Below, piece by piece: positions 48,156-60,196 of a stretch of 64,000 nucleotides of DNA. The notes under the pieces are model-generated. The model was not told where the DNA came from. It saw only the letters and a list, made by a program, of their open reading frames with translations, and did no database searches. Location of the stretch: NCBI GenBank assembly GCA_030544215.1, contig JARZZO010000004.1, positions 16,976,501 through 17,040,500 of the forward strand, in the 5' to 3' direction. A program made the translations under genes and the position numbers. The stretch's first letter is position 1. Each line of letters opens with the position of its first letter. The stretch comes from Zantedeschia hybrid cultivar (Eukaryota > Streptophyta > Magnoliopsida > Alismatales > Araceae).

Positions 48156-50500
48156 GCTATTAAACCAAAGCCTAGAAAGAAAGATGCCTCCTTGAGATAA
48201 CACTAAAGTCATCTTCTATGCCCCCAGCTACAACTTATTAATTACGTCTCTTAAACAAATTGCTAACAAAATTAGGCCTTGTCACAACACCATATTTAAG
48301 TATGACCAACTGTATCCATAGGAATCCAAGTTTAGATGACAAGATCTTTTAAAGTACCTTGCTCATCCTATTACTTTGTGTGTGTATATATATACTCACC
48401 TCAAGAACTTATCAGACACAATGAAGGAAAAATATTTTAGAAACTTTACACATAAACTAAATTAAAGGTCACATTAGAGGATGTGTGCCTAATGGATTGT
48501 TTAGTATATTATAAAATGTTGTAAAATAGTATTTTCCCTAATTTAGATTTTTTTAAATTACCATATGTTGTTTTTTCTTTGTCTTAAGTGTCGTAATTTT
48601 TTCAAATTCAAAATCAATTGACCCCTATAATATTCCTATTCACTGATTTCATTTCAGGCCAAAATTAGAAAAACAAAATCAGAGGTTTTAAAATAAGTGA
48701 TTTTAAAATCAGCTATTTTATTATTATCAGTTTTAATAAAACTGATATTTCAAAACTGATATTTTACGTCATTTTATGGCACACTTGACAAACCCAAAAG
48801 CAGTATATTAATTGTTACAAAGAACATAAAAATAAAAAAAATTCAATTATCATATAATTTTAACAGTGAAGCAAATAGTTGTATAATTTTATATGCCTCT
48901 CTTATTGTCATGATCACAATTGTATAATTTCATATGCCTCTCTTATTGGCACAACCCATAAAATTCAAGACAAAAAGATTAAATTAAAGTCCAAAAAAAC
49001 CTGCACAAAAAATATATAATAAGAATTTATATGAAAAACATAAATACTCAGTATGAATTACTTGTTTCTCATTGCGGCAAATGCACAATCCATGATGGGC
49101 CTAACAAGCCACAAGAGAAAACATTTTGGAAAGTGATTATTGAGATAAATAGAATAAAAATCATGATATCACTTTAATAACATATAACAGATATCAAACG
49201 TCACCTTCGTCACGCAAAACACTTGAAAAACATATTTGAGGAAGTTCTTACTGAAAATCAGAATCTTTAAAAATCCTCCATGCGATGGGGATAAAGAGAA
49301 GGAGAGAATCCGGATAATGTAGAGAGCATCCGGAGAGACGTGGAAGAGCACTGAGAGAGAGGCAACCGGTTCGAGGCAACCAGTGGAACCGAATATATAA
49401 CATCTGAACTAGTAAAAATCGAGAAGAGTGATCGGACGAAAAAAAATGGACTGTGGCTTCTTATACATGTTATATTGATAGATATGCTATTGAGTAGTAA
49501 CACAATTGACTAAGTATGTAAATCCCAGTGTATTAATCCTCAAATGACAATATTTGTTCTATAAATGAGAATTTTAAAATAAAGACTTTTCCATGCAAAT
49601 GACTCTTTCGCACATTTACAAATAACAATTCCAATCCCGAGAGACTCCTTATGTAGGGGTCCCTTATACATGTCAGTCTCGTGGGTTAACTCCAAACTTA
49701 CCGCGCCTGAGAATTAAATCTAAACTTATATCCTATTAAAAAGGGAAGCACCGAGTATTTTAGGCGTCCGCTTTTGATACAGAAATGATGGACTATAGTT
49801 TCCATGGCCTGTTCCTGGCATATCCAAGGAGCATATATCAGGATTTTTCTTATAAAGTAATACTTACTGCAATAGCTCCTTATTGTAATGGAGGGATTGT
49901 AGCAACGCCCTTCATGCTGCAATGGAGCATTGCAGCAGATATTTTTTTTGTAAAATTTTTGTTAGGTTGAATCCTACGTACATGTCTTGTATGTTCGTGT
50001 AATTCGATCTCTAATTAGATAATTTAAAAAATATTAAAAATAAAAAAGTTATTATTAAGTTCGATTGGTTAAGGATGATTTTTTATTGTTCATTAGATCT
50101 CAATTTTTGATTTTTTTTAAATTTTTTTTGAGTCATTCTATCGAAGATCAAATTATATGAATATATAGGAACATATTAGGCCTAACCTTAAAAGAGAATT
50201 TTAGTTTTCTTTTAATCTGCTGCAATGCTCCTTTATAATAAGAGCAAGCTTATACTCTATAGGATACGGATGCGGGTGTCAAGTGTCACACGGACACCTG
50301 TGTTGGACATGACAATATCTTAGAAATAAGATGTGAGAACATGAAGAATATGTAAATATATACATATTAACATATAGTTATACATATATATACTAAATTA
50401 TAATTATTGAAACTCATTTAAAATATAAAAAATACGACTAAATATATATCAAATAGTAGTATACACGTAGACACTTTACAGTATTATTTTAAAAATTTGA
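48156..50500. other. Intergenic upstream of ATG13, MITE relics
   Basis: AT-rich. About 48.5-48.8 kb contains AAACTGATATTT/AAATCAG words in both orientations, with a right edge GGCACACTTGACAAACCC that looks like a MITE edge. GGAGCATTGCAGCAGAT (49925-49941) reappears inverted as ATCTGCTGCAATGCTCC near 50216-50232. No gene supported. Confidence 0.4.
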
Positions 50501-50509
50501 AGTAAAGAT

Positions 50510-51565
50510 TTAGATATAGATATTCGACGCTGAAGAGAAAGAGAACACTGAATACCACAACTTCCGACGCTGCAAAACGACGCATCCTGCCTCACCCTTC
50601 GTCCTCATCGTGTTCCCCACGCACCAAGCTCCATCCCGAACACCCCAAACTACCCCCGCCTCTCCTTTCCCCTTCCCCATCCACGCGTTGGCGTAACCTG
50701 CGGGGCCCATCCGTAATTCTGGCCAAAGTCGCCGTGGCATACCCGGAAACAAACATTCCCCCAAGTTCTTCCCTCCCGCGGCCTGCCTTTTTCCGCTCGG
50801 CGGAGACGACCATTTAATTAGGGTTTGCCTTTAATTGTCCTTTTTCTCATCTTTATTTTTTTTTTCTTTTTCTCGGGGAGATTTAAAAGAGGAGGGCTTC
50901 GATATTTCTAACCACGAAAAAGGGTCACAAGGGTCTTCCCTTTTCTGCATCGATGATAGCGTTCTAGTTCTCCTTCTTCCCTTCCGATTCGTGGGAAAAA
51001 AAATAATTCTGATCTTTTCTCCGTTTTTGCTGCAGAATTGTTGGTGGAATCCGTTCTCGAGTTCGCAATCCAAGCAGCTCCGGCGGATTCATCTTAGTTT
51101 GTCACTTTTTTTTTACCTCTAAGATTCGGGTTTCTAGGGTGTGAATAGGGCGCGTGTGGCCCTTGTTTGATGCTTTATTGGAAGATTTATCGGAATTCTG
51201 TGGATTTGGCGTTCTCGGCGGGCGATTTGAACTGAAACCCCCGGGGAATTGATGAGTAGCCGCACAGAAGGTTGGTGGTTTTGATGCCTTCAGTGGAGAA
51301 CTGTTAAATTCGATTTCGGGTTTTGAAAAATTTCATCTGAAGGTTGTTGCATAGTTTAGTTTACTAAGAGTAGTGCAGTGTTCAGTTTTCTGAATTTTGT
51401 GTTGCATTGTTTTGTTTGTTTTCTAGGTAATTTTTGCTGAAGATCTTTGAATGTGGATAATTTTCAGTGAAGAGATTTTGGATTTTGTGTCATATAGTGT
51501 CTGCGTATTTGTTCTGGAGAATTTGGTTCATCACATATTTACGAGTTTTGTTTAGTTGAAGTAAA
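50510..51565 (+). promoter_or_regulatory. ATG13 promoter and 5' leader with upstream ORFs
   Basis: From about 50520 the composition changes to C/T-rich and GC-rich, then to a T-rich leader up to the ATG at 51566. A TTTTTGCTGCAG (51027-51038) could be a leader intron acceptor, so the leader may be spliced. If unspliced it holds uORFs: 51252-51284 (10 codons plus stop), overlapping by one base (TGATG) a second of 7 codons plus stop at 51284-51307, and a 34-codon uORF at 51451-51555 ending 10 bp before the ATG13 start. No TATA box is obvious. Confidence 0.5.
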
Positions 51566-53292
51566 ATGGCGTCTCCCCGTTGCAATGTGCACTCTGAAGC
51601 ACCACTGGTTGAGCAAATTATTACTGAATTCTTTGCGAAAAGCCTCCATATAATACTCGAGTCGCGTTCTCCTTACGCCTCCTCTCGCAATTATTATAGT
51701 GGAGACCCCTTGACCTCGTCGCCATCGTCATCGTCCTCCACCTCGAGCGTTCGCCCCAGGGACAAGTGGTTCAACCTTGCTCTTGGGGATTGCCCGGCCG
51801 CTCTGGAGAATATGGACCTGTGGGGGGTGGGAGAGAGTAATTTTGAGCCTCTTGTTATCGATGTTATTCTTATTCGAAGGCCATCAGAGCTGGACCAGGC
51901 GCACCCACCTCCTGGTAGCTGCCTTGTACGGAATATCTCGGCAAAGGATCACTACCCTAATTGTTGGAGTATTGGGCAGGATGAAATGGTGGGAGAAAGA
52001 AGTGAGAAGATCATAGAGAGGTGGGTCGTGCAATATGAGAACCGAAAGGGTGTTGGCGGCATTGGAAGGGACGCAAGTTTGGGGACTAAGAGAAGTAGCA
52101 GTGCTAGTTCTCATTCTTCTGAAATGTCAGCTGCACAGAGGAAAGTGTACAAAAGATTGATCATCCTGCTCAGGTCTCTGTACGTAACTGTTAGGCTTTT
52201 ACCTGCATACAAGATTTTTCGGGACCTTAGTTCCACGGGACAAATCCGCCCATTTAGCCTTGCACACAAGATATCTTCTTTTGTTGAGCCTTTTACTCGA
52301 GTAGAGGATGCAGAAATGAAGCAATTTGCATTTATGCCTGTTGACACTCCTTGTGGTAGGCTATGCCTGTCTGTGTCATATCTTCTGACTTTGGAAGATG
52401 TGAGCTCAAAGCCCTCAACACCATTATCTGCTCGGTTAATATCTGATTATGTTGGAAGTCCATTGACCGAACCTCTTAAAAGGTTTGAATCTCTACCATC
52501 TTCAGCACCTATGCCCACATATGTCTCTTTCACCAGGCGCCATAGCTGGAGCAATGGTCATCGAGCTACACCATCAATATCTCCTTCACCTTCACCTACA
52601 GATTCAGATTCCCGTGCTTTGTATCACAACATGAATCCTGACTTCCTTCTTTCTGGTCGGATAGCTACCGATAATTCACCACCAAAGAGCTTGATCTCCC
52701 ATGATGCATCATTAGTCTATAAAAGGACTACAAGTTTTGATGAACACTATCCATCGCCACCACTTTTGCCGTCACCTTCTCCTTCTCCTCCAAATTTGCC
52801 AAGTCGTAGTTTCTTAAATTCTCTCATGCGCACTGAGAGTGCTCCCGAGAGGATACCCTTTGTTCACAGAAATAGTGGTTTGTCAAATGATTCCTTGCCC
52901 CCATCACCTTCACCGAAGGGAACAAGATCTCGGTTCTCTTATCGGGGAGATAGTATTTGGGCCCAAGCATCTGCTGCTTACGTGTCCCAGCCTTCTCCGC
53001 CTGATTGTAGATTTCAGTCTCAGAAGGTATATTTTCAATAATTTAGTGTGTTTCTCTCCCCATGAAAAGCATCTTTAACAATTTTAGTTTATGTATACAT
53101 CTGGGGACTTATAATTTTTCTGCAGATTCTCTCCCCTGGGAAAGCTGATGCTGGTATCCTTCCTGGAGGAACAAAGACATTGTGCGCCTCACCAAGGATG
53201 CCTACCTCTGGCAGCTCGAGCAGGCTGTCTATGCTGGAAGAGTTTGAAAATTCTGGAATTTTCTGCCCATTTGTGGAAGATGATGATTTCAG
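51566..53292 (+). CDS. ATG13: Autophagy-related protein 13 (ATG13), first two coding exons, 3' part missing
   Basis: ATG13 is the HORMA-domain regulatory subunit of the ATG1 kinase complex that starts autophagosome formation under TOR control. Exon 1 (51566-53026, 487 codons, phase 0) starts at an AAAATGGCG context. It carries the HORMA region at about residues 14-275: VEQIITEFFAKSLHIILESR, KWFNLALGDCPAALENMDLW, PLVIDVILIRR, IIERWVVQYE, LIILLRSLYVTVRLLPAYKI, FAFMPVDTPCGRLCLSVSYL. A disordered Ser/Pro-rich tail with many SP sites (for example SPSPSPTDSD) follows, as expected for a phospho-regulated tail. The donor is CAGAAG|GTATAT, and the acceptor TTTTTCTGCAG at 53125 opens exon 2 (53126-53292; ILSPGKADAGILPGGTKTLC ... 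FCPFVEDDDF), ending 2 nt into a codon at CAG|GTAGCT. The final exon(s) expected in plant ATG13 were not found by 64000. Either the intron exceeds 10.7 kb or the gene is truncated. Confidence 0.92.
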
Positions 53293-53751
53293 GTAGCTTC
53301 TACAGGAGAAAGTTTATTTCAATTGCTGTTTCTCTGTTCTTTTGATTCCTTTTTTCTCTATGATAAAAGTGAAATATTTTGGTGATAGAAATTTCTTTCC
53401 TTGGTGTGGTTGAACTATATTGAAACAAGAGACAAATATATTGCGGGGCAAGAAGGGGCCTGAGAAAAAAAAAAGCTTAAAGCGAGGAAAACAATTACCC
53501 CATATTTAACTCTATTAAACCCAAAAAACTTCCTGTTAATATATTGCATTGATCACGCTTTTACATATTGTAAGACACACTTGCTCAAACGAGGTTCAAA
53601 TAGATTTGCTCTTGTGAATCCTTTATGAAGGGAATATTTTAAGTTAGACAAGAACATCCAAAAGGTACCATGAATCCCTGAGTAAACGATGGAAAATGGA
53701 TTTTATTGACCCTTTTCACTTTTTTTACCCAACAATTCCATGCACCCACGT
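53293..53751 (+). other. Start of ATG13 intron 2 (or 3' flank)
   Basis: Begins with donor GTAGCT. No coding content or terminal repeats seen before the foldback element. Confidence 0.5.
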
Positions 53752-54781
53752 GATCTCTAAAGACTAATACTTTCTACACTGCATGCGGTGTAGCAAGGAT
53801 GACGAGGAATGCAACAATTCACCTCTTTTCTCCACGTGTCACACTTTCTTTTCTATCTTTTTGACTTTTTTGAGTGGAGAGAAAGAGAAACCTGCAGCTT
53901 TCGGACATCATTTATTGTTGTCCTTTCTCATTCACCTCCTACTGAAAAGGACACGAAACCCATCTTGCTTTAGCCAGGTCACTTTCTAATTTATCACTTC
54001 GGAACTAATTTTGTTACTTCCAAGCACAAAGTTATCGCCTTCAGGCACATTTTTATTTTTTCCAAGTCACGTTTTATCACTTTTATAGTTCAATTTTATA
54101 ATTTCCAACACAAATTTATCACTTCTAAGCACATTTTTATTGCTTCCTACATAGCTCAATTTTATTACTTCCTATGCAATTTTATCACTGTCTAACGCAA
54201 TTTTATTACTTCATACGTAAAATTATCCCTTCCAAGTATTTTATCACTTCTTGTGCAAATGAAGTAATAAAACGCTTGGAAGTGACAATTTTGCTTGGAA
54301 GTGATAATTTGACTTTTGAAAATGATAATTTTGTTTGGAAGTGAAAAAATCACGTTAGGAAGTGATATAACTGCATGGGAAGTGATAAAACTAAACTATG
54401 TAGGAAGTGATAAAATTGCGCTCGGAAGTGATAAATTGAGCTACATAGGAAGTATTTAGTTTACGGTTTGAAAGTGATAAAAATACGCTTGAAAGTGACA
54501 ATTTTTGCACTTGGAAGTGATAAAATTGGTTTGGAAGTGATAAATTGGAAAGTGACTGGGTTAAAGTAGGAAGGATTTCGTGTCCTTTGCAATGAGAAGT
54601 GAGTGGGAAAAACAACAATAAACGTTGTCCGAAAGCTGCATGTTCTCTTTCTGTCCACTCAAAAAAGTCAAAAAGTTGGGAAAAAAAGGTGGGACAAGTG
54701 GCGGAAGGAGGTTGCATGTTGCAATCCACATCATCCTTGCTACACCGCATGCAATGCAACTAGTATTACTCGATCTCTAAA
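53752..54781. mobile_element. Foldback MULE-type element (1010 bp) with 10-bp TSD
   Basis: The element is 53762-54771. Direct repeats GATCTCTAAA flank it at 53752-53761 and 54772-54781. Left terminus GACTAATACTTTCTACACTG and right terminus in reverse complement GAGTAATACTAGTTGCATTG both run on into CATGCGGTGTAGCAAGGATGA. Nearly the whole element is an inverted repeat: outer arms share GGACACGAAA-type and TTTTTTGAGTGGA-type words, and the inner arms are degenerate ~15-20 bp repeats, ATCACTTCCAAGCAC-like up to about 54240 and GGAAGTGATAAAATTG-like after it. A transcript would fold into a ~500-bp imperfect hairpin. No coding capacity. Confidence 0.9.
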
Positions 54782-56225
54782 TGAACTACCAAAGAAGTAG
54801 CATGTGAGATTCATACCATGTAAGTTTGTCGTCGAAAGGATTCAATTGAGTTCTCAATATTTTTCCTTGGAGGAATTTGAAGGAAGATATGCCCGAAAAA
54901 ACAAAAGATAGCCATATTTATGATGGGTTATTTGTTTCACATCTAACCCACATTTTATGTGTCTTATCTATGTCTTGTTTTCATCTACATATTACATATA
55001 ACTTATATGGTGACTCACTAAGTGTGTATGGATTTCAAAGAAATCATATAGCATAAAATCTAAAGGCGGGAGAAACAAATGTATCCTTTTTTGTTGTCTC
55101 CTTGAAGTTTAATGTTCAGACATTGTTTATGATTTGTGTGTCCATTAAGATGTTCATTTATGAATTAGGATTTTGTTGGATCTTCTTTTCATTCCTCTGC
55201 TGCTATCGTTCAACTTTGCAATATCCACGTGGCTTGTTGACATTGCAAATAGATGAAATTAAGCATGATTTTACCTATGATTTTGGCCTTTAACTAACAT
55301 TCTTTAAAAGTATTAACCTGGTTTAAATGTATCCTATACCTTATTGTATAGGAGGCCTTTTGTTGTGCTCCTCTCTTTGCATGTACATCTTCACATTTAC
55401 TTTGTAATACAAGTGGTACCATCCACATTAAAGGATGTAAATTTCATTAAATCATTTAGTAGCCATTATGTTGACAATCCATAAAAATAGAAGTAATTTT
55501 GAAGTCTTGGAAGCAAATGCGGAGTCTACCTTGTCACTGATTTTCAGCTAGGATCTAAGTCACTTCTTAACATAGACATGCTAGCTTTACATTTGTGACT
55601 AATGTCAACAGGGCCAACAGAAGTTATAGTGTGCAAACTGTTTTTTGTGTAGTTAAAAAGTAGAATTTGGTTTGCGCAATCTGTTCCCCCCTCAACCCAA
55701 CTAATTTCATCTTCCCTGAGGCATGCTCAAACCCCTGTCAACTATCTGTCATCTGCATACATCAACTTGCCACAGAAACCAAGTTTGCCCACACTGCTCT
55801 TCCCTTAGATCTCCGGATCTCTAGCATCTTAGTATGTTTGACGTATAAGATTGTTGTAGGCCAAACATTACCAGAACTGCTTTCTTTGCTAGGATACATG
55901 TTTTTTTACTCCATATACTGATGCCCATGAATCCGTACTGCCTGAGATTAAAGTCTATACATCTGACATCTATACCATTTGTGTGCCTAAGCTCCTCAGG
56001 TTATAATCATCCTTAACCCAACTACAATAGAGCTGAATTTATTTAACTTTTGACTCAATCATGCTGCTCAAACAATTTTCATGTGGCTGGTGATCACTAT
56101 TTTCTTATTAGTGTCAGTGGATTCTTGAGTCCGTTGAGCCTTTCTGGCCTGCCTGCAATTTGCTTACTGTTCCCCCACGTACACTTTCTAAATCGCCTCC
56201 CAAAGGAAGATCTGTTTGTGACGTA
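54782..56225 (+). other. Putative ATG13 intron, no feature recognised
   Basis: Mixed AT-rich DNA. I searched by eye for the conserved ATG13 C-terminal segment (SQDAAVGAL-like) and did not see it here or further on. Confidence 0.45.
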
Positions 56226-56400
56226 GTTGAGGACCGGGTCGGCCGGACCGGTCCGACCCGGCCGACCCAACCCGATCCCAGCGATCCCGGGCTGGGGTCG
56301 CTGGGTCGGGGCTCGGGGTCGGTTCGGACCGCCCGGTTTCCGAGCGGACCGGGCGATCCGATCCGACCCGGACCGACCCGGCCTACCATGGTTGAGGAAA
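56225..56400. repeat. GC-rich word island (GACCGGGTCGG type)
   Basis: About 170 bp of GGGTCGGCCGGACCGG, CGACCCGGCCGACCC and similar mutually inverted words in an AT-rich intron. The right edge is CCTACCATGGTTGAGG and the left edge GTTGAGGACCGGG, so TTGAGG brackets both sides as a direct repeat. Open frames here on both strands are composition artefacts. Confidence 0.65.
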
Positions 56401-56437
56401 GCTAGTCAATGACTTAAAACACATCATTTGATTCTTA

Positions 56438-56535
56438 GGGCCTGTTTTTTTAACACTATTGGTCTTAGATTTTGGGATAAAAGTGGAATAAGGGGTGAAA
56501 ATCTGGAATAACAGTAGTGTAAACAAATGAGATTG
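56438..56535. mobile_element. Short Tourist-like MITE relic
   Basis: After TTA, the left end GGGCCTGTTTTTTTAACACT resembles the PIF-type terminus at 44851. The right end (AGTAGTGTAAACAAATG) is its approximate inverted partner. Confidence 0.4.
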
Positions 56536-57208
56536 TGGAGTCCATCATTGTGCCTTTTTGCGCATTTAAAGCTCCTTGAAATCGACAATGTACACTTGGC
56601 ATTCTCCCATGCCCTCTCTAGATTTGGCCAGTATCCAAGAGGTTTTGGATTCTAGGAGAATCCGTTAGTGTTGAGAAATGCCTGCCTTATGTTGCATAAT
56701 GTGGCCCTCTTCACTCTATGCTTTCTGAAATAGTATGGAATTTTGAAAAACCATACATTGCGTGATTCTTAGCATTTGTTGTGCCTGCCTATGTTGCATA
56801 ATATAGTCCTCTTCACTCCATGTTTCTGAAGTAGTATGAAATTTTGAAAAGTGATTGTATTGCTACGATCATGTACTTGGACTCAAGCAACCTCAAGGCC
56901 ACCAACATGGTCAAATTCATTATCCACCTCAAGCAGTGTTGCCTCGTGATATGAGACTCCTTTTGTTGCTGGCCTGTGCTACTCCCTGCTTTGGTCATGG
57001 ATTGATGTCTTCATGTGCCAAGGTCAGATGCCGGTAGGGAAAAAAATGTATGTATATCCATCTGATGGGGAAGGATATAATCACTGGGAAAGTTTTTTGG
57101 AAGACTAAAGAGATGGATTTTTGGTCACTGTAGATGTAATTATGGCTTTGCAACAGTTCTCATACTAGTGACTTCAATATTCTGGGAATCTGTTGCTCTC
57201 TCTCTCTC
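56536..57208 (+). other. Intron sequence with a possible coding relic
   Basis: About 56850-57035 has a 60-codon open stretch (QPQGHQHGQIHYPPQAV-like) of less AT-rich composition. It resembles coding sequence but no family was recognised. A GTGCCTGCC...TGTTGCATAAT phrase occurs twice (about 56681-56700 and 56783-56802) in a ~100-bp local duplication. Confidence 0.3.
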
Positions 57209-57590
57209 TCTTTTGGAAAGTGGACGGAGCCACAAGTATGTATTAAAAAGTCAAAATGTAAACAAAATTACAAAAAGGCAGCCAACATAACCGCCAAACA
57301 ATCACCAAGTAGGTGACCACTCAGCCCTCCTTTAGCATCTCAAGAAAAGGAGAAAACAAAATGGAAGATGGGCACAAAATTCTACCCCTCTCTAACCCGA
57401 TGACAAATAAAAGAATCCACTCTACTAGACACAAGGGACTCTTTTTTGAAAATCCTCTTGTTCCTGTCCCCCCAAATGGCCCAGAGCGTAGCATGGAGGA
57501 CAAGCCACCAAATTACTGAATTCTTGCTACACAAGAATTCAGCAATGCATGAAATCATATGGCATTTCTGTAACAAATAGCATGACATAT
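57209..57590 (-). pseudogene. LINE C-terminal fragment
   Basis: The minus-strand frame reads WWLVLHATLWAIWGDRNKRI, the conserved segment after the zf-RVT finger of plant L1 elements. The 3' UTR-like start TTTTGGAAAGTGGACGG follows a (CT)n run at 57198-57213. Only the last ~370 bp of the element remain; no clear TSD. Confidence 0.65.
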
Positions 57591-57870
57591 CATACGGCAG
57601 TTCTCTAATGAATGTTCACATATTTATGTATGATATTACATCAGTCTCCCGAGCCATCATGTGCTTCAATGTCGCTTTTGATCCTTTGAGTTATTCAGTC
57701 TAGTAGTATTGATCCTCTGAAGCTAGGTTGAAAAGTTAGGATTGGATCTGGATTTGCCTTATGGAAAACTGATTCCAGACAGAATGGTGTCAGTCCACCG
57801 GATCTGGGAAAAAGATAAAAAATGAAGAGTGAGAGTAGAGAGAGGAGAAATGGAAAGAATGAAAACTAAG

Positions 57871-59004
57871 GCTGTTTGTTGAAGTACTTTGCACAGAAGT
57901 ATAGTGGAGGTCACTTCAAGTAAAAGTACTTGTTATCTTAGAAGTGAAAGAAGTTTGAGAATATAAAATGGATACAATGTTCGAAGTACTTGCCAAATAA
58001 CTTTGACCAAAATACCCTCATTTTAGTTATCGCAAACTTGCCCCCAATAATTTATGCTGAACATGTATATATAAGACTAAAATTTGTGTACCCATAGCAC
58101 AAGTTACAACCCATAGCAAACCAATGGGTCAAAACCAAGCCTCAACCTGGCTGTCAGCAGGGTTTCAGCGGCGTTATCTCTGGCTGGTTTTAGTGGGTTT
58201 CAAATGAAATAACCTTCTTCGACGTCAAGATGGAAGACGGCAGCCCTCATCCCCACGCCTAGATGTCTTTTGGTCTCACCCCTGCTTCAAAAGAAAGAAG
58301 AAAGAATGCAGGATGAAAGCATGAAGGTTGGAGGATGATGCCGTTGGAAGTGGGCGGAGAAATAGGAGAAGCCATCTCCTGGATATGCCGTTATGCAAGT
58401 GGGGGGCAAGGATGCCCTTTCAAAACCTTTTCTCCTCCCGTGTGGAGAAGAAAAAAAGAAAATTTCTCCTTTTCTATGGAGTAGGTTTTCACCTTTGTAC
58501 GGAAGGAGAAGTTAAAAGAGAAAGGCTGCGTTTGCGAACTTTCTTGAAGTACTTCACACTGAAGTGACTTCAAGTGGAAGTGATTTCAAATAGAAGTACT
58601 TCTTATCATAGAAATGAAAGGAGTTTGGGAACAGACAATGAACCTGATCGTTGGAAGGACTTCTTAACAGTTTTTTATAAAGTATTCTCATCTTAAATAT
58701 TTAAAATTTTGCCTCTAAAAATTTAATATATGATAAATGTATTGTAAATCAAATCATAAAAGAAAATATAATGATACATTTTTACATAAATAAAAATATG
58801 TTAATGAAGAATATAATATATTAGCATAATCATCAAACTAAATAATTAATATAATTTATACATAATCATACATAATAATATTATACAAATAAAGATATAT
58901 AATCATACTATAATGAACAAGATACAAAAGGAATGAAACATTTTTCTTTAGATAAAAAAAGAATGAAAAATTCTTGTTCATTGGTGCTGCCATAGAAATT
59001 CATT

Positions 59005-59076
<72 letters not shown>

Positions 59077-59077
59077 C

Positions 59078-59112
<35 letters not shown>

Positions 59113-59444
59113 AGAGAGAATAATTATCTCTTTCCTATTTTTTCTTCCTCCCTTACGGAGTAGAAAATCACTCTGCAAAAACTACTCAACACAGAAGTTG
59201 AAATTTTCTACTTCTACATGGAGTGGGTTTTTTCCTTCTCCGCAGAGAAGTAAAAATAACAAACTTACCAAACACATCCACTTTTGACAGAAGTAATTTT
59301 TTGAGGAGGAGAAGTCATTTAGAAGAACTTCTATGGAGTTCCCAAATGCAATCAAAGTTACCAAACACTACCTATTTTTACGGAAGGAATTATTGAAGAG
59401 GAGAAATCATTTGAAAGGACTTCTTTGAGGTTTCCAAATGCAGC
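57871..59444. mobile_element. Nested pair of related MITEs (GCTG.GTTTG termini)
   Basis: Two left ends, GGCTGTTTGTTGAAGTACTT (57870) and GGCTGCGTTTGCGAACTTTC (58524), precede the same series of AGAAGTACTT and GTGACTTCAAGT words. Two right ends, GAGTTCCCAAATGCAATC (59337-59354) and GGTTTCCAAATGCAGC (59429-59444), are their inverted partners. The second copy appears inserted in the first. Interiors contain GAGAAG/CTTCTC inverted words, an AT-rich core, a (TA)n run (59008-59075) and a (GA)n run (59078-59119). hAT-like by style, but no TSD was confirmed. Confidence 0.6.
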
Positions 59445-60196
59445 GTAGAAGTAGGAAAGAAGAAAAAGAACAATGGATAGAGAAGAAGGAAGATAAAGAG
59501 AAAAGGAAAGGAGAATGATGGAGAGAGAGGGAGAAAGGGAAAAGGGACAGAAGGGGATGGGACCACTTACATGGGTATGGCAGTTGGATGCAGTGTGGGG
59601 ACTGGGGAGAAGCAGCAGTATGCTTTTCCACCTAGATGTGTCGAACATGGGAAACTGCGGGCACATTTGGGAACTTTTATAAGGTGCTTCCTATAGAAGT
59701 GCCTCCAAATAGAAGTACCTCTAGTTAGAAGTACTTCCTATCAAAAAAGTGAAAAGGAGTTTGGAACATAAAACAGACATGATGGTCAGAAGCATTTCCA
59801 AAGAAATCTTGATGAGCATACCCTTGTTCTAATATCTCAGAAATCTGTCCCCAAATATTATGGTACACAACAAACATAAAATAAATCAAATTATCAAAAA
59901 ATATGATAATAAATTGTTTTTTAATAATATAATTAAAGCATATTATTATATAATACAAATAAGAATAATGTATTATTATAATAGGAAAATAATGCATAAA
60001 ATAATATGGAATCAAGCTATTCTCTATTTAAATGATAATCATTAAAGATTGCATATCAAAACAAAGAGAAGCAACCATAATTGTTCGAAGAAATTTTCCA
60101 TTTCCTTGATGATGAACTTGGATGGCCACGGAAACCCCACAAACATATCCAAGTAAACAACGAGCCTTTAAGGGGCACGTCCATGTGAAGACAACC

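Noticed and set aside
53027..53041. ATG13 ending at the stop after residue 491 (VYFQ)
   Set aside because: The last residues are intron read-through; a GTATAT donor and an in-frame second exon with family-like sequence follow.
56114..56412. Pro/Gly/Arg-rich frames on both strands
   Set aside because: Composition artefact of the GC word island inside an intron-like region.
59003..59178. Tyr-Ile repeat proteins
   Set aside because: Translation of a (TA)n microsatellite.
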